A stretch of 64,000 nt of DNA from Deltaproteobacteria bacterium (lineage in GTDB: Bacteria > Myxococcota_A > UBA9160 > UBA6930): NCBI GenBank assembly GCA_029261815.1, contig JAJDAQ010000025.1, positions 42,999 through 106,998 of the forward strand, given 5' to 3'. This document shows positions 1 through 8,229 of this stretch, piece after piece. The notes beneath the pieces were generated by a model. It did not search any database, was not told the DNA's origin, and worked only from the letters and a program-made list of their open reading frames with translations. The translations under genes were made by a program, and so were the position numbers. Position 1 is the first letter of the stretch. The number at the start of each line of letters is the position of its first letter.

Positions 1-82
1 CCTCGGCTGCGCGTGCCGCCGCGATCGCGGTATCGGGTTGCACACAGATCCCGTTGTTGATGCCGAAAATTCCGATCTTCAC
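1..82 (-). CDS. Luciferase-like (LLM) oxidoreductase, N-terminal fragment
   Basis: Only the first 27 codons are inside the window; the gene runs off the left edge. The start VKIGIFGINNG followed by a PDTA turn and an alanine-rich helix is the usual beginning of LLM-class, often F420-dependent, flavin/deazaflavin oxidoreductases with a TIM-barrel fold. The GTG start is favoured because GGGAGG lies 6 bases upstream. It is divergent from the GNAT gene across about 40 bases, and both appear to use one palindromic -10 box. The substrate cannot be inferred. The family call rests on a short fragment and is moderately sure. Confidence 0.6.
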   Translation of the reverse strand, partial: MKIGIFGINNGICVQPDTAIAAARAAE

Positions 83-107
83 CGCGATCCTCCCGCCGTC
101 CGGGCGG

Positions 108-116
108 CTACGATAG
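108..116. promoter_or_regulatory. Shared palindromic -10 box of a divergent promoter
   Basis: CTACGATAG is its own reverse complement. On the plus strand it gives TACGAT (109-114), 8 bases before the GNAT ATG; on the minus strand it gives TATCGT (115-110), ahead of the leader and ribosome site of the luciferase-like gene. No good -35 element is visible on either side. Two-way promoter use is inferred. Confidence 0.45.
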
Positions 117-122
117 CGCGCC

Positions 123-923
123 ATGCCCGATGCCCTGACAGCTCGACCCTCGGACCACGAGGCCATCGCCACCATCGAGCGGCAGGGATTCGATTGCTGG
201 CCGGCAGCCGAATCCGAAGGACTGGGCGACTGGCGGCTCCGGGCCAATCGTGGCGTGACGCAACGGGCGAATTCGGCATGGACGGTCGGGAGTCCTGGCG
301 TTCCCGAGCATGATGCGATCGCCCGCGTCGAGGCGTTCTACGCCGAACGTGACCAGACACCGTTGTTCCAGTTGTCGCCGCTGACGACTCCGCCCTCATT
401 GGACCGTGCACTCGAGGCGCGCGGCTACGAAGCCACGGCCCGGGTCACGGTCCAGATCGCAGATGCCGCCGAAACCGCGCAGGGGATCCCACGGTCTGAC
501 GAACTCCAGGTTGCGTGCCACGCAACCCTCGATGAAGAGTGGTTCTCGATGTCCGGAACCCAGGGCCGCTACCGTGGTGAAGCGGTCGCCGTCTATCGCC
601 GGATGATGGAGCGCATCGCACCGCGCGCGTGCTTCGCCGTTGCGCGGCTGGCAGGCGATCCCGTCGGGGTCGGCCTCGGCATCCACGGCCGTGGCTGGGT
701 CGGCATCTTCTCGATGCTGACCAAGCCCGGACACCGCGGCCTCGGCATCGGCCGCGAGATCGTCCGGGAGATCGCCCACTGGAGCGTCATCCGTGGTGGC
801 AACGGTCTCTACCTGCAGGTGGAAGAGGACAATGAAGCCGCCCAGGCACTCTATGCAAGAGCGGGTTTCGAGACGCTTTACCGGTACCACTACCGACGAG
901 GGCCGAGCGGAAGCGCGGCCTAG
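123..923 (+). CDS. GNAT family N-acetyltransferase
   Basis: A 266-residue cytosolic acyltransferase of the Gcn5 superfamily, expected to move an acetyl group from acetyl-CoA to an amine. The acetyl-CoA loop RGLGIGREIV is near residues 203-212, preceded by the beta-4 strand (GWVGIFSML) and followed by the typical C-terminal NEAAQALYARAGFE motif (alpha-4/beta-7). The first half is diverged and resembles the N-terminal half of two-domain GNAT proteins. The ATG is preceded by a TANNNT box 8 bases upstream and by no Shine-Dalgarno sequence, so the mRNA may be leaderless. Its stop overlaps the stop of the convergent fur gene by 4 bases. The substrate is unknown. Confidence 0.85.
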   Translation: MPDALTARPSDHEAIATIERQGFDCWPAAESEGLGDWRLRANRGVTQRANSAWTVGSPGVPEHDAIARVEAFYAERDQTPLFQLSPLTTPPSLDRALEARGYEATARVTVQIADAAETAQGIPRSDELQVACHATLDEEWFSMSGTQGRYRGEAVAVYRRMMERIAPRACFAVARLAGDPVGVGLGIHGRGWVGIFSMLTKPGHRGLGIGREIVREIAHWSVIRGGNGLYLQVEEDNEAAQALYARAGFETLYRYHYRRGPSGSAA

Positions 924-1363
924 CTTCGACCTTCGCGGCCCTGGCAGTCCGTGCAGTGGCCGTAGAGTTCGTGGCGGTGACGCAAGAGGCGGAAGCCATA
1001 GCGTTCCACGATGTCGTCCTGGGCCTTCTCGATCATCTGGCACTCGAACTCGACGATCTTGCCGCACCGCACGCATACCAGGTGGTCGTGGTGCTCATGT
1101 TCGATCTCGTAGCGCGTGACACCGTCGTCAAAGTGCCGTTCGATCGCGAGCCCTGCGTCGCAGAGCAGCTTCATCGTCCGATAGACGGTCGTATACCCGA
1201 TCCCAGGATGGTTATCGCGCACCTTCTGGTAGAGCGCTTCAGACGTGATGTGTCCGTGAATGTCGAGGAAGACGTCGAGGATGGCTTCCCGCTGCTTCGT
1301 GTGCTTGAGGTTGTGGTCCTCCAGGTACGAAGCGAGCGCCTTCTGTTCGAGATCGTTCGACAT
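920..1363 (-). CDS. fur: Fur family metal-dependent transcriptional regulator
   Basis: A 147-residue Fur-family repressor. The N-terminal winged helix includes TKQREAILDVF (22-32) and the recognition segment GYTTVYRTMKLL (56-67). The dimerisation half has the His-rich metal site EHEHHDHLVC (88-97) and both structural zinc pairs, C97xxC100 and C137xxC140. Length and motif order match iron-type Fur of Gram-negative bacteria better than Zur or PerR, but metal specificity cannot be fixed from sequence alone. A TAGGGT box lies 6 bases before the ATG with no obvious Shine-Dalgarno. It is convergent with the GNAT gene (shared CTAG). Neighbours give no clue to its regulon. Confidence 0.9.
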   Translation of the reverse strand: MSNDLEQKALASYLEDHNLKHTKQREAILDVFLDIHGHITSEALYQKVRDNHPGIGYTTVYRTMKLLCDAGLAIERHFDDGVTRYEIEHEHHDHLVCVRCGKIVEFECQMIEKAQDDIVERYGFRLLRHRHELYGHCTDCQGREGRS

Positions 1364-1428
1364 GGAGGCACCCTAAGCAATGGGCCGGACGGCATCAAGC
1401 ACACCGACGGAGAATCGTCGAAACGCAC

Positions 1429-1800
1429 TCAGGAACCCCGATCTCCGGGCCCCACAGCCGGGGACACGCGGCGCTCCTCCCTGCGAAGGGCCAGCGCGAG
1501 GTTGTGCTGGGCCGGCTGGTTGTCGCAGTCGAGGGCGACCGCTTCCTGAAACGCGCGCAACGCGGCGGCTTCGTCCCCGATGGACTCGTAGGCCAGTCCC
1601 AGGTGATTCTGGATTTCAGAGGCCTCGGGCAGGTGACGTGCAGCCGCCTCGAGGTCGCGGACGGCCCGTACGCCGTCGCCGGCATCCAGCGCCGCCGTAC
1701 CGCTCTGGAAGAGGTCGGCCCCGGTCAGCGTGGCGCATCCGAGCAAGAGCACACCCGACAGGAGTACTCCCGTTACCAACGTTTCTGCGCCGCACCGCAT
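1429..1800 (-). CDS. Small TPR-repeat lipoprotein
   Basis: 123 residues. An N-terminal signal segment ends in the lipobox LLLGC with Cys22 as the lipidation site, so the protein should be anchored in the envelope. Residues about 30-105 hold two to three tetratricopeptide helices (DLEAAARHLPEASEIQNHLG, then AYESIGDEAAALRAFQEAV and a third partial unit), a scaffold for protein-protein contacts. A TAGGCT box 6 bases before the ATG and the absence of a ribosome site suggest a leaderless transcript. Partner and role are unknown. It lies between fur and an EEP-family gene on the same strand, with short gaps and no sign of coupling. Confidence 0.75.
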   Translation of the reverse strand: MRCGAETLVTGVLLSGVLLLGCATLTGADLFQSGTAALDAGDGVRAVRDLEAAARHLPEASEIQNHLGLAYESIGDEAAALRAFQEAVALDCDNQPAQHNLALALRREERRVSPAVGPGDRGS

Positions 1801-1806
1801 GACGCG

Positions 1807-1812
1807 AGCCTA
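1807..1812 (-). promoter_or_regulatory. Putative -10 box of leaderless lipoprotein gene
   Basis: TAGGCT read on the minus strand, 6 bases before the ATG at 1800. It is one of several TANNNT boxes at this spacing in the window. No clear -35 element. Confidence 0.35.
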
Positions 1813-1844
1813 GCCCGCTCGTCAGCCCCGGTCGCGCCGGAGCA

Positions 1845-2753
1845 TCACTCGCTGGGCGTCCCGCTGCCGTTCGTCAGCCGAAGCTGGGCCGTGACGGGAA
1901 GATGGTCGGATGCGCGTTTGGCGGCGTCCGTCGAATGGGCTTCGATCGACTCGAGTTGGGCGCCGCGGGCATAGACCCGGTCGAGGGCGAGCAACGGCCG
2001 GGCGGCCGGGAATGTCGCCGGCCAACGGAGTTCCTCGTCGCCGACCATCTCGCGCTCCAAGGTTCGCGTCGCCTTGCAGTTGCGCCAGGCGTTCATGTCG
2101 CCCAGCAAGACGACCGGGCCCTGGAGCTGCGGATGCTCGAGGATGGAGTCGACTTGCCGCCGGCGCGTTCGGTCCACGAGCGCCAGGTGCGTGGCCACGA
2201 TCGAAAGCGGCGGGTCGCCCGGATTCGCCGTTTGGAACTGGGCGGCCACCGCGGAGCGTCGCTCGACGCGAGAGAATGAGAGGTCCAGCGAGAAGACGCT
2301 GGTGATCGGCCAGCGCGAAAGAATCGCGTTCCCGATCTCACCGCGCCGATGGACCCGAGTCGCGACGAAGGCCACATGGAGGTGGAGGGCCTCGGCCAGC
2401 TGGGCCAACGGGTCGTCGCCCTCGAAGGGTCGCAGGACTTCCTGGAGCGCGATGACCTCGGCATCCAGTTCGGAGATCACATAGCCGGCACGCGCGGCAT
2501 CCGGCGCCCGCGCGCCGTTGAAACCCGCCCAGCGGTGGACGTTGTAGGTCGCGACCGAGAGCGAATCAGACGGCAGCGCGGCAGGTTGCGGCACCGAGGG
2601 CGCGCGGACCAGGGCCAGATAGGGAATTGCCGCCGATAGCGCCTCCTTGCGCTCCGCGAGCCGGTCCCTTTCGGTCCGCGCGGCAACGCGTCGGCTGACC
2701 TTCTTGGCCGGCTTCGGCGTCTTCCGCGCTCGTTTGGCTCGCACTTCGGGCAT
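1845..2753 (-). CDS. Endonuclease/exonuclease/phosphatase (EEP) family hydrolase
   Basis: 302 residues with the complete metal-dependent EEP active site: TYNVHRW (Asn71), ALQEV (catalytic Glu105), ATHLALV (His189), LLGDMNAW (Asp219, Asn221) and the terminal SDHLPV (Asp282, His283). Such enzymes cut phosphodiester bonds in nucleic acids, phospholipids or inositol phosphates; substrate choice cannot be read here. The first about 45 residues are an unusual Lys/Arg-rich tail without a signal peptide, which could bind nucleic acid or membranes (inference). It resembles bacterial stand-alone EEP proteins more than ExoIII. It is divergent from the small membrane protein gene. Confidence 0.85.
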   Translation of the reverse strand: MPEVRAKRARKTPKPAKKVSRRVAARTERDRLAERKEALSAAIPYLALVRAPSVPQPAALPSDSLSVATYNVHRWAGFNGARAPDAARAGYVISELDAEVIALQEVLRPFEGDDPLAQLAEALHLHVAFVATRVHRRGEIGNAILSRWPITSVFSLDLSFSRVERRSAVAAQFQTANPGDPPLSIVATHLALVDRTRRRQVDSILEHPQLQGPVVLLGDMNAWRNCKATRTLEREMVGDEELRWPATFPAARPLLALDRVYARGAQLESIEAHSTDAAKRASDHLPVTAQLRLTNGSGTPSE

Positions 2754-2976
2754 GGTTTCCGTTCATCGGACAGCAGGGCTCAGAAGTGAACCCGCTTGCA
2801 CGGAGGCGCCGCGCAGACCTCGAGGGCCTACCTGATGCGGCCGTTCCCACACCCAGGACGATGGGTTTCCCCGTCGCTTCCAACCTCGCCTACGGAGTTC
2901 GACTCCGACGGTCTGCTAGAGGTTCGCGAATTCGTCGCCGACCTGCGAGGCGGCACCCTTCGAGTTCCCAGTTTCG

Positions 2977-2982
2977 TACCCT
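2977..2982 (+). promoter_or_regulatory. Putative -10 box of leaderless membrane-protein gene
   Basis: TACCCT lies 7 bases before the ATG at 2990 and no ribosome site is present. The 2754-2989 gap otherwise holds no gene or structured RNA that I can recognise. Confidence 0.35.
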
Positions 2983-2989
2983 GGACGCC

Positions 2990-3322
2990 ATGGAAACACC
3001 GCCGGACCGCGACCCCGACGACGACCCCAAGACGGTCGATGATTGGCTACGGCATGCGCTCGCCGAGTCGATGTTCTGGCCGGTGCTGGTGGTGCTCGCC
3101 CTGGCGGGCACCACGCTCGGAGCCGGCATCCTGCTCTACGGCCTCGTCGAGCGAAACCTCGCTGTCCTCGCCGCGCTCGCGATCCTGGCAGCGATGAGTG
3201 TCGACATCGTCGTCCGCGAGGTGCGGTCCCGCGGTTTCGGCATCCGGTCGCGTCTGGTTGCCGGCTGGTGGATTGCGTCTGCGGTCGCGGCCGCCGCAGC
3301 GATCGGCCTGGGCCTCGCCTAG
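2990..3322 (+). CDS. Small multi-pass inner membrane protein
   Basis: 110 residues. An acidic cytosolic head (residues 1-20, rich in Asp/Pro) is followed by three hydrophobic segments at about 29-51, 56-74 and 90-108, with a basic loop (REVRSRGFGIRSR) between the second and third. I do not recognise a family. The internal ATG at 2990 is chosen over an upstream start because the upstream extension is arginine-rich non-protein-like sequence and because a TACCCT box sits 7 bases before this ATG. Its stop overlaps the stop of the convergent GH15 gene (CTAG). Confidence 0.6.
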   Translation: METPPDRDPDDDPKTVDDWLRHALAESMFWPVLVVLALAGTTLGAGILLYGLVERNLAVLAALAILAAMSVDIVVREVRSRGFGIRSRLVAGWWIASAVAAAAAIGLGLA

Positions 3323-5109
3323 AAAGCGTCTTCCCACGACTCGGAGAGTCGCATGGCCGAGAGGATCAAGCCGACCATCGAGTAGGTCTGCGGGAAGTTG
3401 CCCCACAGCTCGCGGCTCTCGACGTGCAGATCCTCGGACAACAGCCCGACGTGGTTGCGCTGCGCCAGCATGTTCTCGAACAGCTCGCGCGCTTCGTCCC
3501 GCCGACCCATGTCCGCCAACGCATCGATGTACCAGAAGGTGCAGATGTTGAATGCGGTTTCCGGCTGACCGAAGTCATCGGGCTGCGCATAACGAAACAG
3601 GTAGGGGCCGTGACGGAGGTCGTCTTCGATCGCCTTGACGGTTCCGGCGAAGCGCGGGTCCTTGGCATCGATGAAGCCGAGGTGGCTGAGGAGCAGGAGC
3701 GACGCGTCCATCGTCTCGCCGCCGAATGTCGCAGAGAAGGCGCCGCGCTTCTCGCACCACGCCCGCTCGAGGATGGCGACCCGGATCTTGGCCGCTTCCT
3801 CGCGCCACCAAGTGGCCTTCTCGTCATGCCCAAGTCGCGTCGCGATCTTGGCGAGCCGGTCGCAAGCAGCCCAGCACATCACCGACGAGAACGTGTGGAC
3901 GTGAGACATCGTTCGGAGTTCCCACAACCCCGCGTCTGGCTGGTCCCAGCGCGCGTGCGCTTCTCGGCCCACGACTTCGAGTAGCTCGAAGAGACGATCG
4001 CCGCCGGGGTGAAGCAGTCGTCGATCGAAGAACGCCTGGGTCGCAGCCAGCACCACACTGCCGTAGACGTCGTTCTGGATGTGCTCGTGGGCCTGGTTTC
4101 CAACCCGCACGGGGCCCATCTCCCGATAGCCCGAGAGCGCGTCGGCGAACCGCTCTGTGAGATGCGCCTCCCGTCCGATCCCGTAGACGGGTTGCAGGTT
4201 GCCACCGAAGGCTGAGACCAGGTTCGTCATGTATTCGAGGTACCCCTCCATCAGTCTCGTCGCGCCGAGGCGATTCAAGGCGTGGATCGTGAAGTATCCG
4301 TCGCGTAGCCAGCAGTATCGGTAGTCCCAGTTGCGCTCGGTGCCGGCGGCTTCCGGAATCGATGTCGTCAGCGCTGCGACGACGGCCCCGGTCTCTTCGA
4401 ACGCACATAGCTTCAGCGTGATCGCGGCCCGGATGACCGCCCGTTGCCACTCGAACGGAATGGCCAACGACCGAGACCACTCGATCCAGTAGGCCCGCGT
4501 ACGTTCTTCGAATTCGCGCGCAGTCGCGTCGAGGGCGGAGGCAAACGTCTCATCCGGCCCGAGCACCAGCGTCAATGGACTTTGCAGATCGAAGGGGACC
4601 GCATCGGCCACATAGGAGATGGGCGCGTCGGTCGTGAGTCGAAGCGTCAACTCACCTGCGAGGTAGCGAATGTGGTTGCTCCCGCGCGTCGTCCGGGGCA
4701 CCGCGCGTCCGTACTCGCTGCGCGGCCGGAGCACGATCCGGATCCGCGGATCGCCCTGCAGCGGGCGCACGCGCCGGACCAACATCGTCGGCCGATAGCT
4801 TCGGTCGTGGTTGACGAAGCGCGGCGCGAAGTCGCGGATCTCGACCGCATTGCCGTCACCGTCGCGCAGGGTCGTTACAACGATGGCGGTGTTGCCGTCA
4901 TAGTGTTGCTCGCTCGACACCATCCCTTCGAGTTCGATGGCGAACACGCCCTCTTCGGGGCGCGCGCTGTCGACGAGCCCCGAGAAGACCGGATCGCTGT
5001 CGAAACGCGGCAGGCACGCCCAGACCAGCGTGCCCTCGGCATCGATCAGGCCTGACCACGTACAGTTGCCCACGACAGCAAGATCGAGATTCCGCGGATT
5101 CTGGCTCAT
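3319..5109 (-). CDS. GH15 family glycoside hydrolase (glucoamylase/trehalase type)
   Basis: 596 residues, normal for bacterial GH15. An N-terminal beta-sandwich (about 1-215) starts with LDLAVVGNCTWSGLIDAEG; the (alpha/alpha)6 catalytic barrel follows, with substrate-binding NWDYRYCWLRDG (260-271), GLWELRT carrying the likely general acid Glu397, and GLLSED with likely general base Glu559 before WGNFPQTYSMVGL. Members release glucose from alpha-glucans, and actinobacterial relatives hydrolyse trehalose. Divergence from the trehalose synthase gene next door makes a trehalase or glucan-trimming role attractive (inference). GGAGG precedes the ATG. No signal peptide is seen, so it is probably cytosolic. 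Confidence 0.9.
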   Translation of the reverse strand: MSQNPRNLDLAVVGNCTWSGLIDAEGTLVWACLPRFDSDPVFSGLVDSARPEEGVFAIELEGMVSSEQHYDGNTAIVVTTLRDGDGNAVEIRDFAPRFVNHDRSYRPTMLVRRVRPLQGDPRIRIVLRPRSEYGRAVPRTTRGSNHIRYLAGELTLRLTTDAPISYVADAVPFDLQSPLTLVLGPDETFASALDATAREFEERTRAYWIEWSRSLAIPFEWQRAVIRAAITLKLCAFEETGAVVAALTTSIPEAAGTERNWDYRYCWLRDGYFTIHALNRLGATRLMEGYLEYMTNLVSAFGGNLQPVYGIGREAHLTERFADALSGYREMGPVRVGNQAHEHIQNDVYGSVVLAATQAFFDRRLLHPGGDRLFELLEVVGREAHARWDQPDAGLWELRTMSHVHTFSSVMCWAACDRLAKIATRLGHDEKATWWREEAAKIRVAILERAWCEKRGAFSATFGGETMDASLLLLSHLGFIDAKDPRFAGTVKAIEDDLRHGPYLFRYAQPDDFGQPETAFNICTFWYIDALADMGRRDEARELFENMLAQRNHVGLLSEDLHVESRELWGNFPQTYSMVGLILSAMRLSESWEDAF

Positions 5110-5164
5110 CGGGCCTCCAGTCGGCCAAGCAAACGACCGACGTGCCTCGCACGCTTCAGTGCGA

Positions 5165-5174
5165 AGGATATGCT
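5165..5174. promoter_or_regulatory. Overlapping divergent -10 boxes between GH15 and otsAB
   Basis: AGGATATGCT contains TATGCT on the plus strand (5169-5174, 6 bases before the otsAB ATG) and TATCCT on the minus strand (5170-5165, about 55 bases before the GH15 ATG). Both match the TANNNT pattern of housekeeping promoters; the -35 regions are not convincing. Confidence 0.4.
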
Positions 5175-5180
5175 TGCGAA

Positions 5181-7361
5181 ATGGCGAAGGAACCGACAGA
5201 CCGACCGCTCGTCATCTTGAGCAATCGTCTGCCTGTCACGGTCAAGCGCGCACATGGTGAACTCAAGGTCGAACCCTCTTCGGGTGGTCTTGTCGCGGCC
5301 ATGCAGCCGGCGATGCAAAGCCGCGGTGGAACCTGGGTCGGCTGGCCGGGTGGACGAATTCGCCCCGGCGAATCGATCGCCGACGCCGATGACCGGTTTG
5401 CGTTGGCGCCCGTCGAACTGTCGACCACCGAAGTCCGCCGCTACTACTCGGGTTTCTCCAACCGGACGCTGTGGCCGCTCTTCCACTCGCTCCCAGAACG
5501 CACGGAGTTCGACCGGCGGGATTGGGAAACCTACGAAGCCGTCAACCGACGGTTCGCGGAAGCCGCGGCCGAGGTCACGGGCGACAACGAGCTGGTATGG
5601 ATCCACGACTACCACCTGGTGCGTGCGGCGGCTCATTTGCGCCAACTCCGGCCCGACGCGCGCATCGCGTTCTTCCTGCACATCCCATTTCCGCCCTACG
5701 ACCTGTATCGGATCCTGCCGTGGTACCGGGAGCTACTGCTCGGGCTCCTGGCCTGCGACCTCGTGGGCTTCCATTCCCCCGGCTACGTCACGAACTTCCT
5801 CGATTGCGTAGAGAGACTTCTCGGCGAACGCGTGGACCGCTTGACCAACCAGGTCGAGCACGGCCAGCGCACCGTGCAGGTGGGGGCCTACCCCCTCGGA
5901 ATCGACTACGGCAACCAGGAAGCAGCCGCCCGTAAAGCCAGTCGTCAGCGAGATCGTGGGCCGGAACGCATTCTGCTCGGCGTCGACCGGCTCGACTACA
6001 CCAAAGGCATTCCCGAGCGGATTCGCGCGTTCGAACGGCTGCTGGAGCTCTATCCGGAGCACTGCGAAAAGGTCGTCCTGATTCAGGTCGCCGTCCCCAG
6101 TCGCGCACAGGTCGCCGAGTACCAGGCGCTGAAGCGCGAGATCGACGAACTCGTCGGGCATGTGAATGGAAAATTTGGCACCAGTACATGGACCCCGATC
6201 CGGTACCTGTACCGCTCGATCTCGTCCGATGCGCTCGCGAGTCTCTATCGCGATGCCGACGTCGCCGTGGTCACACCGCTTCGCGACGGGATGAACCTGG
6301 TCGCCAAGGAGTTCGTCGCGAGTCGCGTCGACGAACCCGGCGTCCTCGTGCTCTCCCGAATGGCGGGTGCCGCCGAGACCATGCACGAAGCCATGCAGGT
6401 GAACCCGTACAACGCCGACAGCGTTGCGAACATCCTGCACCGCGCATTGACATTGGGACGAGACGACCGGTTGGCTCGCATGCGAGCCCTGCAGCGCCGG
6501 GAGCGACGCCACGACCTCTACCGCTGGCTCGATGACTTCCTGGCCGATGCCGGCGAGCGCCAGAGCGAACTCGAACCCGTCACGAATGCCGACTTCGATC
6601 GCTGGCTCGGTGCGTTCATCCGGGACTGGCCGGTCGCGCTCTTCCTGGACTACGACGGGACCGTCGCCGAGATTGCGAGCCATCCCACCGAGGCCACACT
6701 ACCGGATGAGACCCGCGCCCTGATCGAGGCCTGTGTCTCTCGGAGCGATACGGACGTCGCTGTGATCAGCGGGCGCGCGCTGGACGATGTCCGCCAGATG
6801 GTCGGAATCGAGGGTGTCCTCTACGCCGGCAACCACGGGATCGAGATCCAGGGACCGGGGATGGACCCGTTCCTCCACCCCGACGCAACGCACTACCGCG
6901 AGCGCGCAACCGAACTCGCCGCATCGCTGCGCGAGATCGGACAGAAAGGCGCCTGGGTCGAAGAGAAGGGCGCGTCACTGACCTATCACTTTCGCAACGC
7001 CGCCCCCGACCGCCACGAAGCGCTCGCGGCCGAAGCGTGGTCTGTGATCCGCGAATCCGGGTTCCAACCTCGCGACGCGCGGTGTGCGGTCGAAGCACGT
7101 CCGCCCCTCGGCTGGGACAAGGGTCACGCGGTTCTCCGGATCCTGCGCGAGCGCTATGGCGCCAGCTGGTCGGAGGATCATCGCGTCATCTACGTGGGCG
7201 ACGACGAAACGGACGAAGATGCATTCCGGTCACTCCAGGGGCTCGGCGCGACCTTCCGTGTGGGACCGGCCGAGAATCCGTCACTCGCTGGTCGCCGACT
7301 GCGCGATGTACCGGCGGTCCTCGCGATGCTCCGCTGGGTCGCCGAGCGCCCGGGACGTTAG
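5181..7361 (+). CDS. otsAB: Bifunctional trehalose-6-phosphate synthase/phosphatase (OtsA-OtsB fusion)
   Basis: 726 residues from the chosen ATG. The N-terminal GT20 domain (about 1-460) joins UDP-glucose and glucose-6-phosphate: LSNRLPVT, the SSGGLV loop, WIHDYHL, FFLHIPFPP, VDRLDYTKGIPER and TPLRDGMNLVAKEF are all present. The C-terminal HAD phosphatase (about 485-726) has FLDYDGTV (nucleophile Asp), VISGR, GNHGIE, WDKGHAV and VGDDETDEDAF, and removes the phosphate to give trehalose. Fusing both steps avoids release of the intermediate. The ATG at 5181 is preferred over GTG 5142 because TATGCT lies 6 bases before it. It ends in a 4-base overlap with the convergent ThuA gene. Confidence 0.95.
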   Translation: MAKEPTDRPLVILSNRLPVTVKRAHGELKVEPSSGGLVAAMQPAMQSRGGTWVGWPGGRIRPGESIADADDRFALAPVELSTTEVRRYYSGFSNRTLWPLFHSLPERTEFDRRDWETYEAVNRRFAEAAAEVTGDNELVWIHDYHLVRAAAHLRQLRPDARIAFFLHIPFPPYDLYRILPWYRELLLGLLACDLVGFHSPGYVTNFLDCVERLLGERVDRLTNQVEHGQRTVQVGAYPLGIDYGNQEAAARKASRQRDRGPERILLGVDRLDYTKGIPERIRAFERLLELYPEHCEKVVLIQVAVPSRAQVAEYQALKREIDELVGHVNGKFGTSTWTPIRYLYRSISSDALASLYRDADVAVVTPLRDGMNLVAKEFVASRVDEPGVLVLSRMAGAAETMHEAMQVNPYNADSVANILHRALTLGRDDRLARMRALQRRERRHDLYRWLDDFLADAGERQSELEPVTNADFDRWLGAFIRDWPVALFLDYDGTVAEIASHPTEATLPDETRALIEACVSRSDTDVAVISGRALDDVRQMVGIEGVLYAGNHGIEIQGPGMDPFLHPDATHYRERATELAASLREIGQKGAWVEEKGASLTYHFRNAAPDRHEALAAEAWSVIRESGFQPRDARCAVEARPPLGWDKGHAVLRILRERYGASWSEDHRVIYVGDDETDEDAFRSLQGLGATFRVGPAENPSLAGRRLRDVPAVLAMLRWVAERPGR

Positions 7362-8218
7362 TTCCCGGCGCAACCCTCGCCCGCCAGACGGGCAGACCAG
7401 GACAACGCCCCCTCGAGAAGCGAAACGACCTCGGCCTTCTCGTACGCCGCGGCTTGATGCCCGAGGGCCGAGAACAGGACCCGCCCCTCCCCAATGCACC
7501 GGGACCAGACGACCGGGTGATCGCCCATCGACAGATCGTCGTCCATCCAGAGCATCTTCATGCGCGGCGAGTAGGAAGACTCGTCTACCGAGAGGAGCAC
7601 GGTGAACTCTTCGCGCTCACGGACGCTCCGGTCGAATGAGTACCATTCCTCGACGTGCTGGAACGAGGCCGGCAGTCCCTGGGTCGCCGCGTGGGACGAA
7701 TCCTCGACCACGACCTTCGCTTCCTGGAACTGGGGCCCCATGATATGCCCGATGAACTGGGCACCGATCAGCTCCTCGACGTACCACGTCCACTCATATG
7801 AAGGGTCTCCGCCCGAACCGTGTAGCCCGACGAAGCCTCCGCCGCCTTCGATGTAGGCGACGAGCGCATCTCGCTGTGCCGCATCGAGGACGTCCCCACT
7901 GACGTTATGCCAGACCACGGCATCGAATCGCGCGAGCTGTTCTTCGTTGTGCACGGCGCCGTTCTCGGTGACATAGACCGACCAGCCGTTCTCGTCGGCG
8001 AGCGCCTGGAGGCGGGCGATCCCGGCCGGGATCGCCTCTTCGTGCCTGAAGCCATTCGTCTTGCTGAAGACCAGGAACGCAGGGGCTGTGAGTTCCGCCG
8101 GGAGAGTCGGCGCTTCGGTGTCCTTGTCGTCGCTTGGAAAGAACACCCGCAAGGCACCGCAGCCAGAGACCAGGACAGCCAGAAGCGCTACGGCAAGGAG
8201 GGTTCGAATGGTTCGCAT
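7358..8218 (-). CDS. ThuA-like lipoprotein
   Basis: 286 residues. The signal peptide ends in lipobox LVSGC (Cys20), so this is a membrane-anchored envelope protein. The rest is a ThuA/GATase1-like domain: FSKTNGFRHEEAIPAG, then VWHNVSGDVLDAAQRDAL, GGGFVGLHGSGG and the late SALGHQAAAYE. ThuA proteins act in disaccharide and 3-keto-sugar use (trehalose utilisation in rhizobia), and this subfamily often accompanies DUF1080 and heme dehydrogenases. It is the last gene of a four-gene operon; AAGGAG precedes the ATG, 11 bases after the dehydrogenase stop. The reaction is not certain. Confidence 0.85.
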   Translation of the reverse strand: MRTIRTLLAVALLAVLVSGCGALRVFFPSDDKDTEAPTLPAELTAPAFLVFSKTNGFRHEEAIPAGIARLQALADENGWSVYVTENGAVHNEEQLARFDAVVWHNVSGDVLDAAQRDALVAYIEGGGGFVGLHGSGGDPSYEWTWYVEELIGAQFIGHIMGPQFQEAKVVVEDSSHAATQGLPASFQHVEEWYSFDRSVREREEFTVLLSVDESSYSPRMKMLWMDDDLSMGDHPVVWSRCIGEGRVLFSALGHQAAAYEKAEVVSLLEGALSWSARLAGEGCAGN

Positions 8219-8229
8219 GCAAGCTCCTT

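Noticed and set aside
2754..2989. Possible tRNA-like stretch (GGTTCGCGAATTC)
   Set aside because: No acceptor stem, anticodon arm or CCA-adjacent pairing could be formed.
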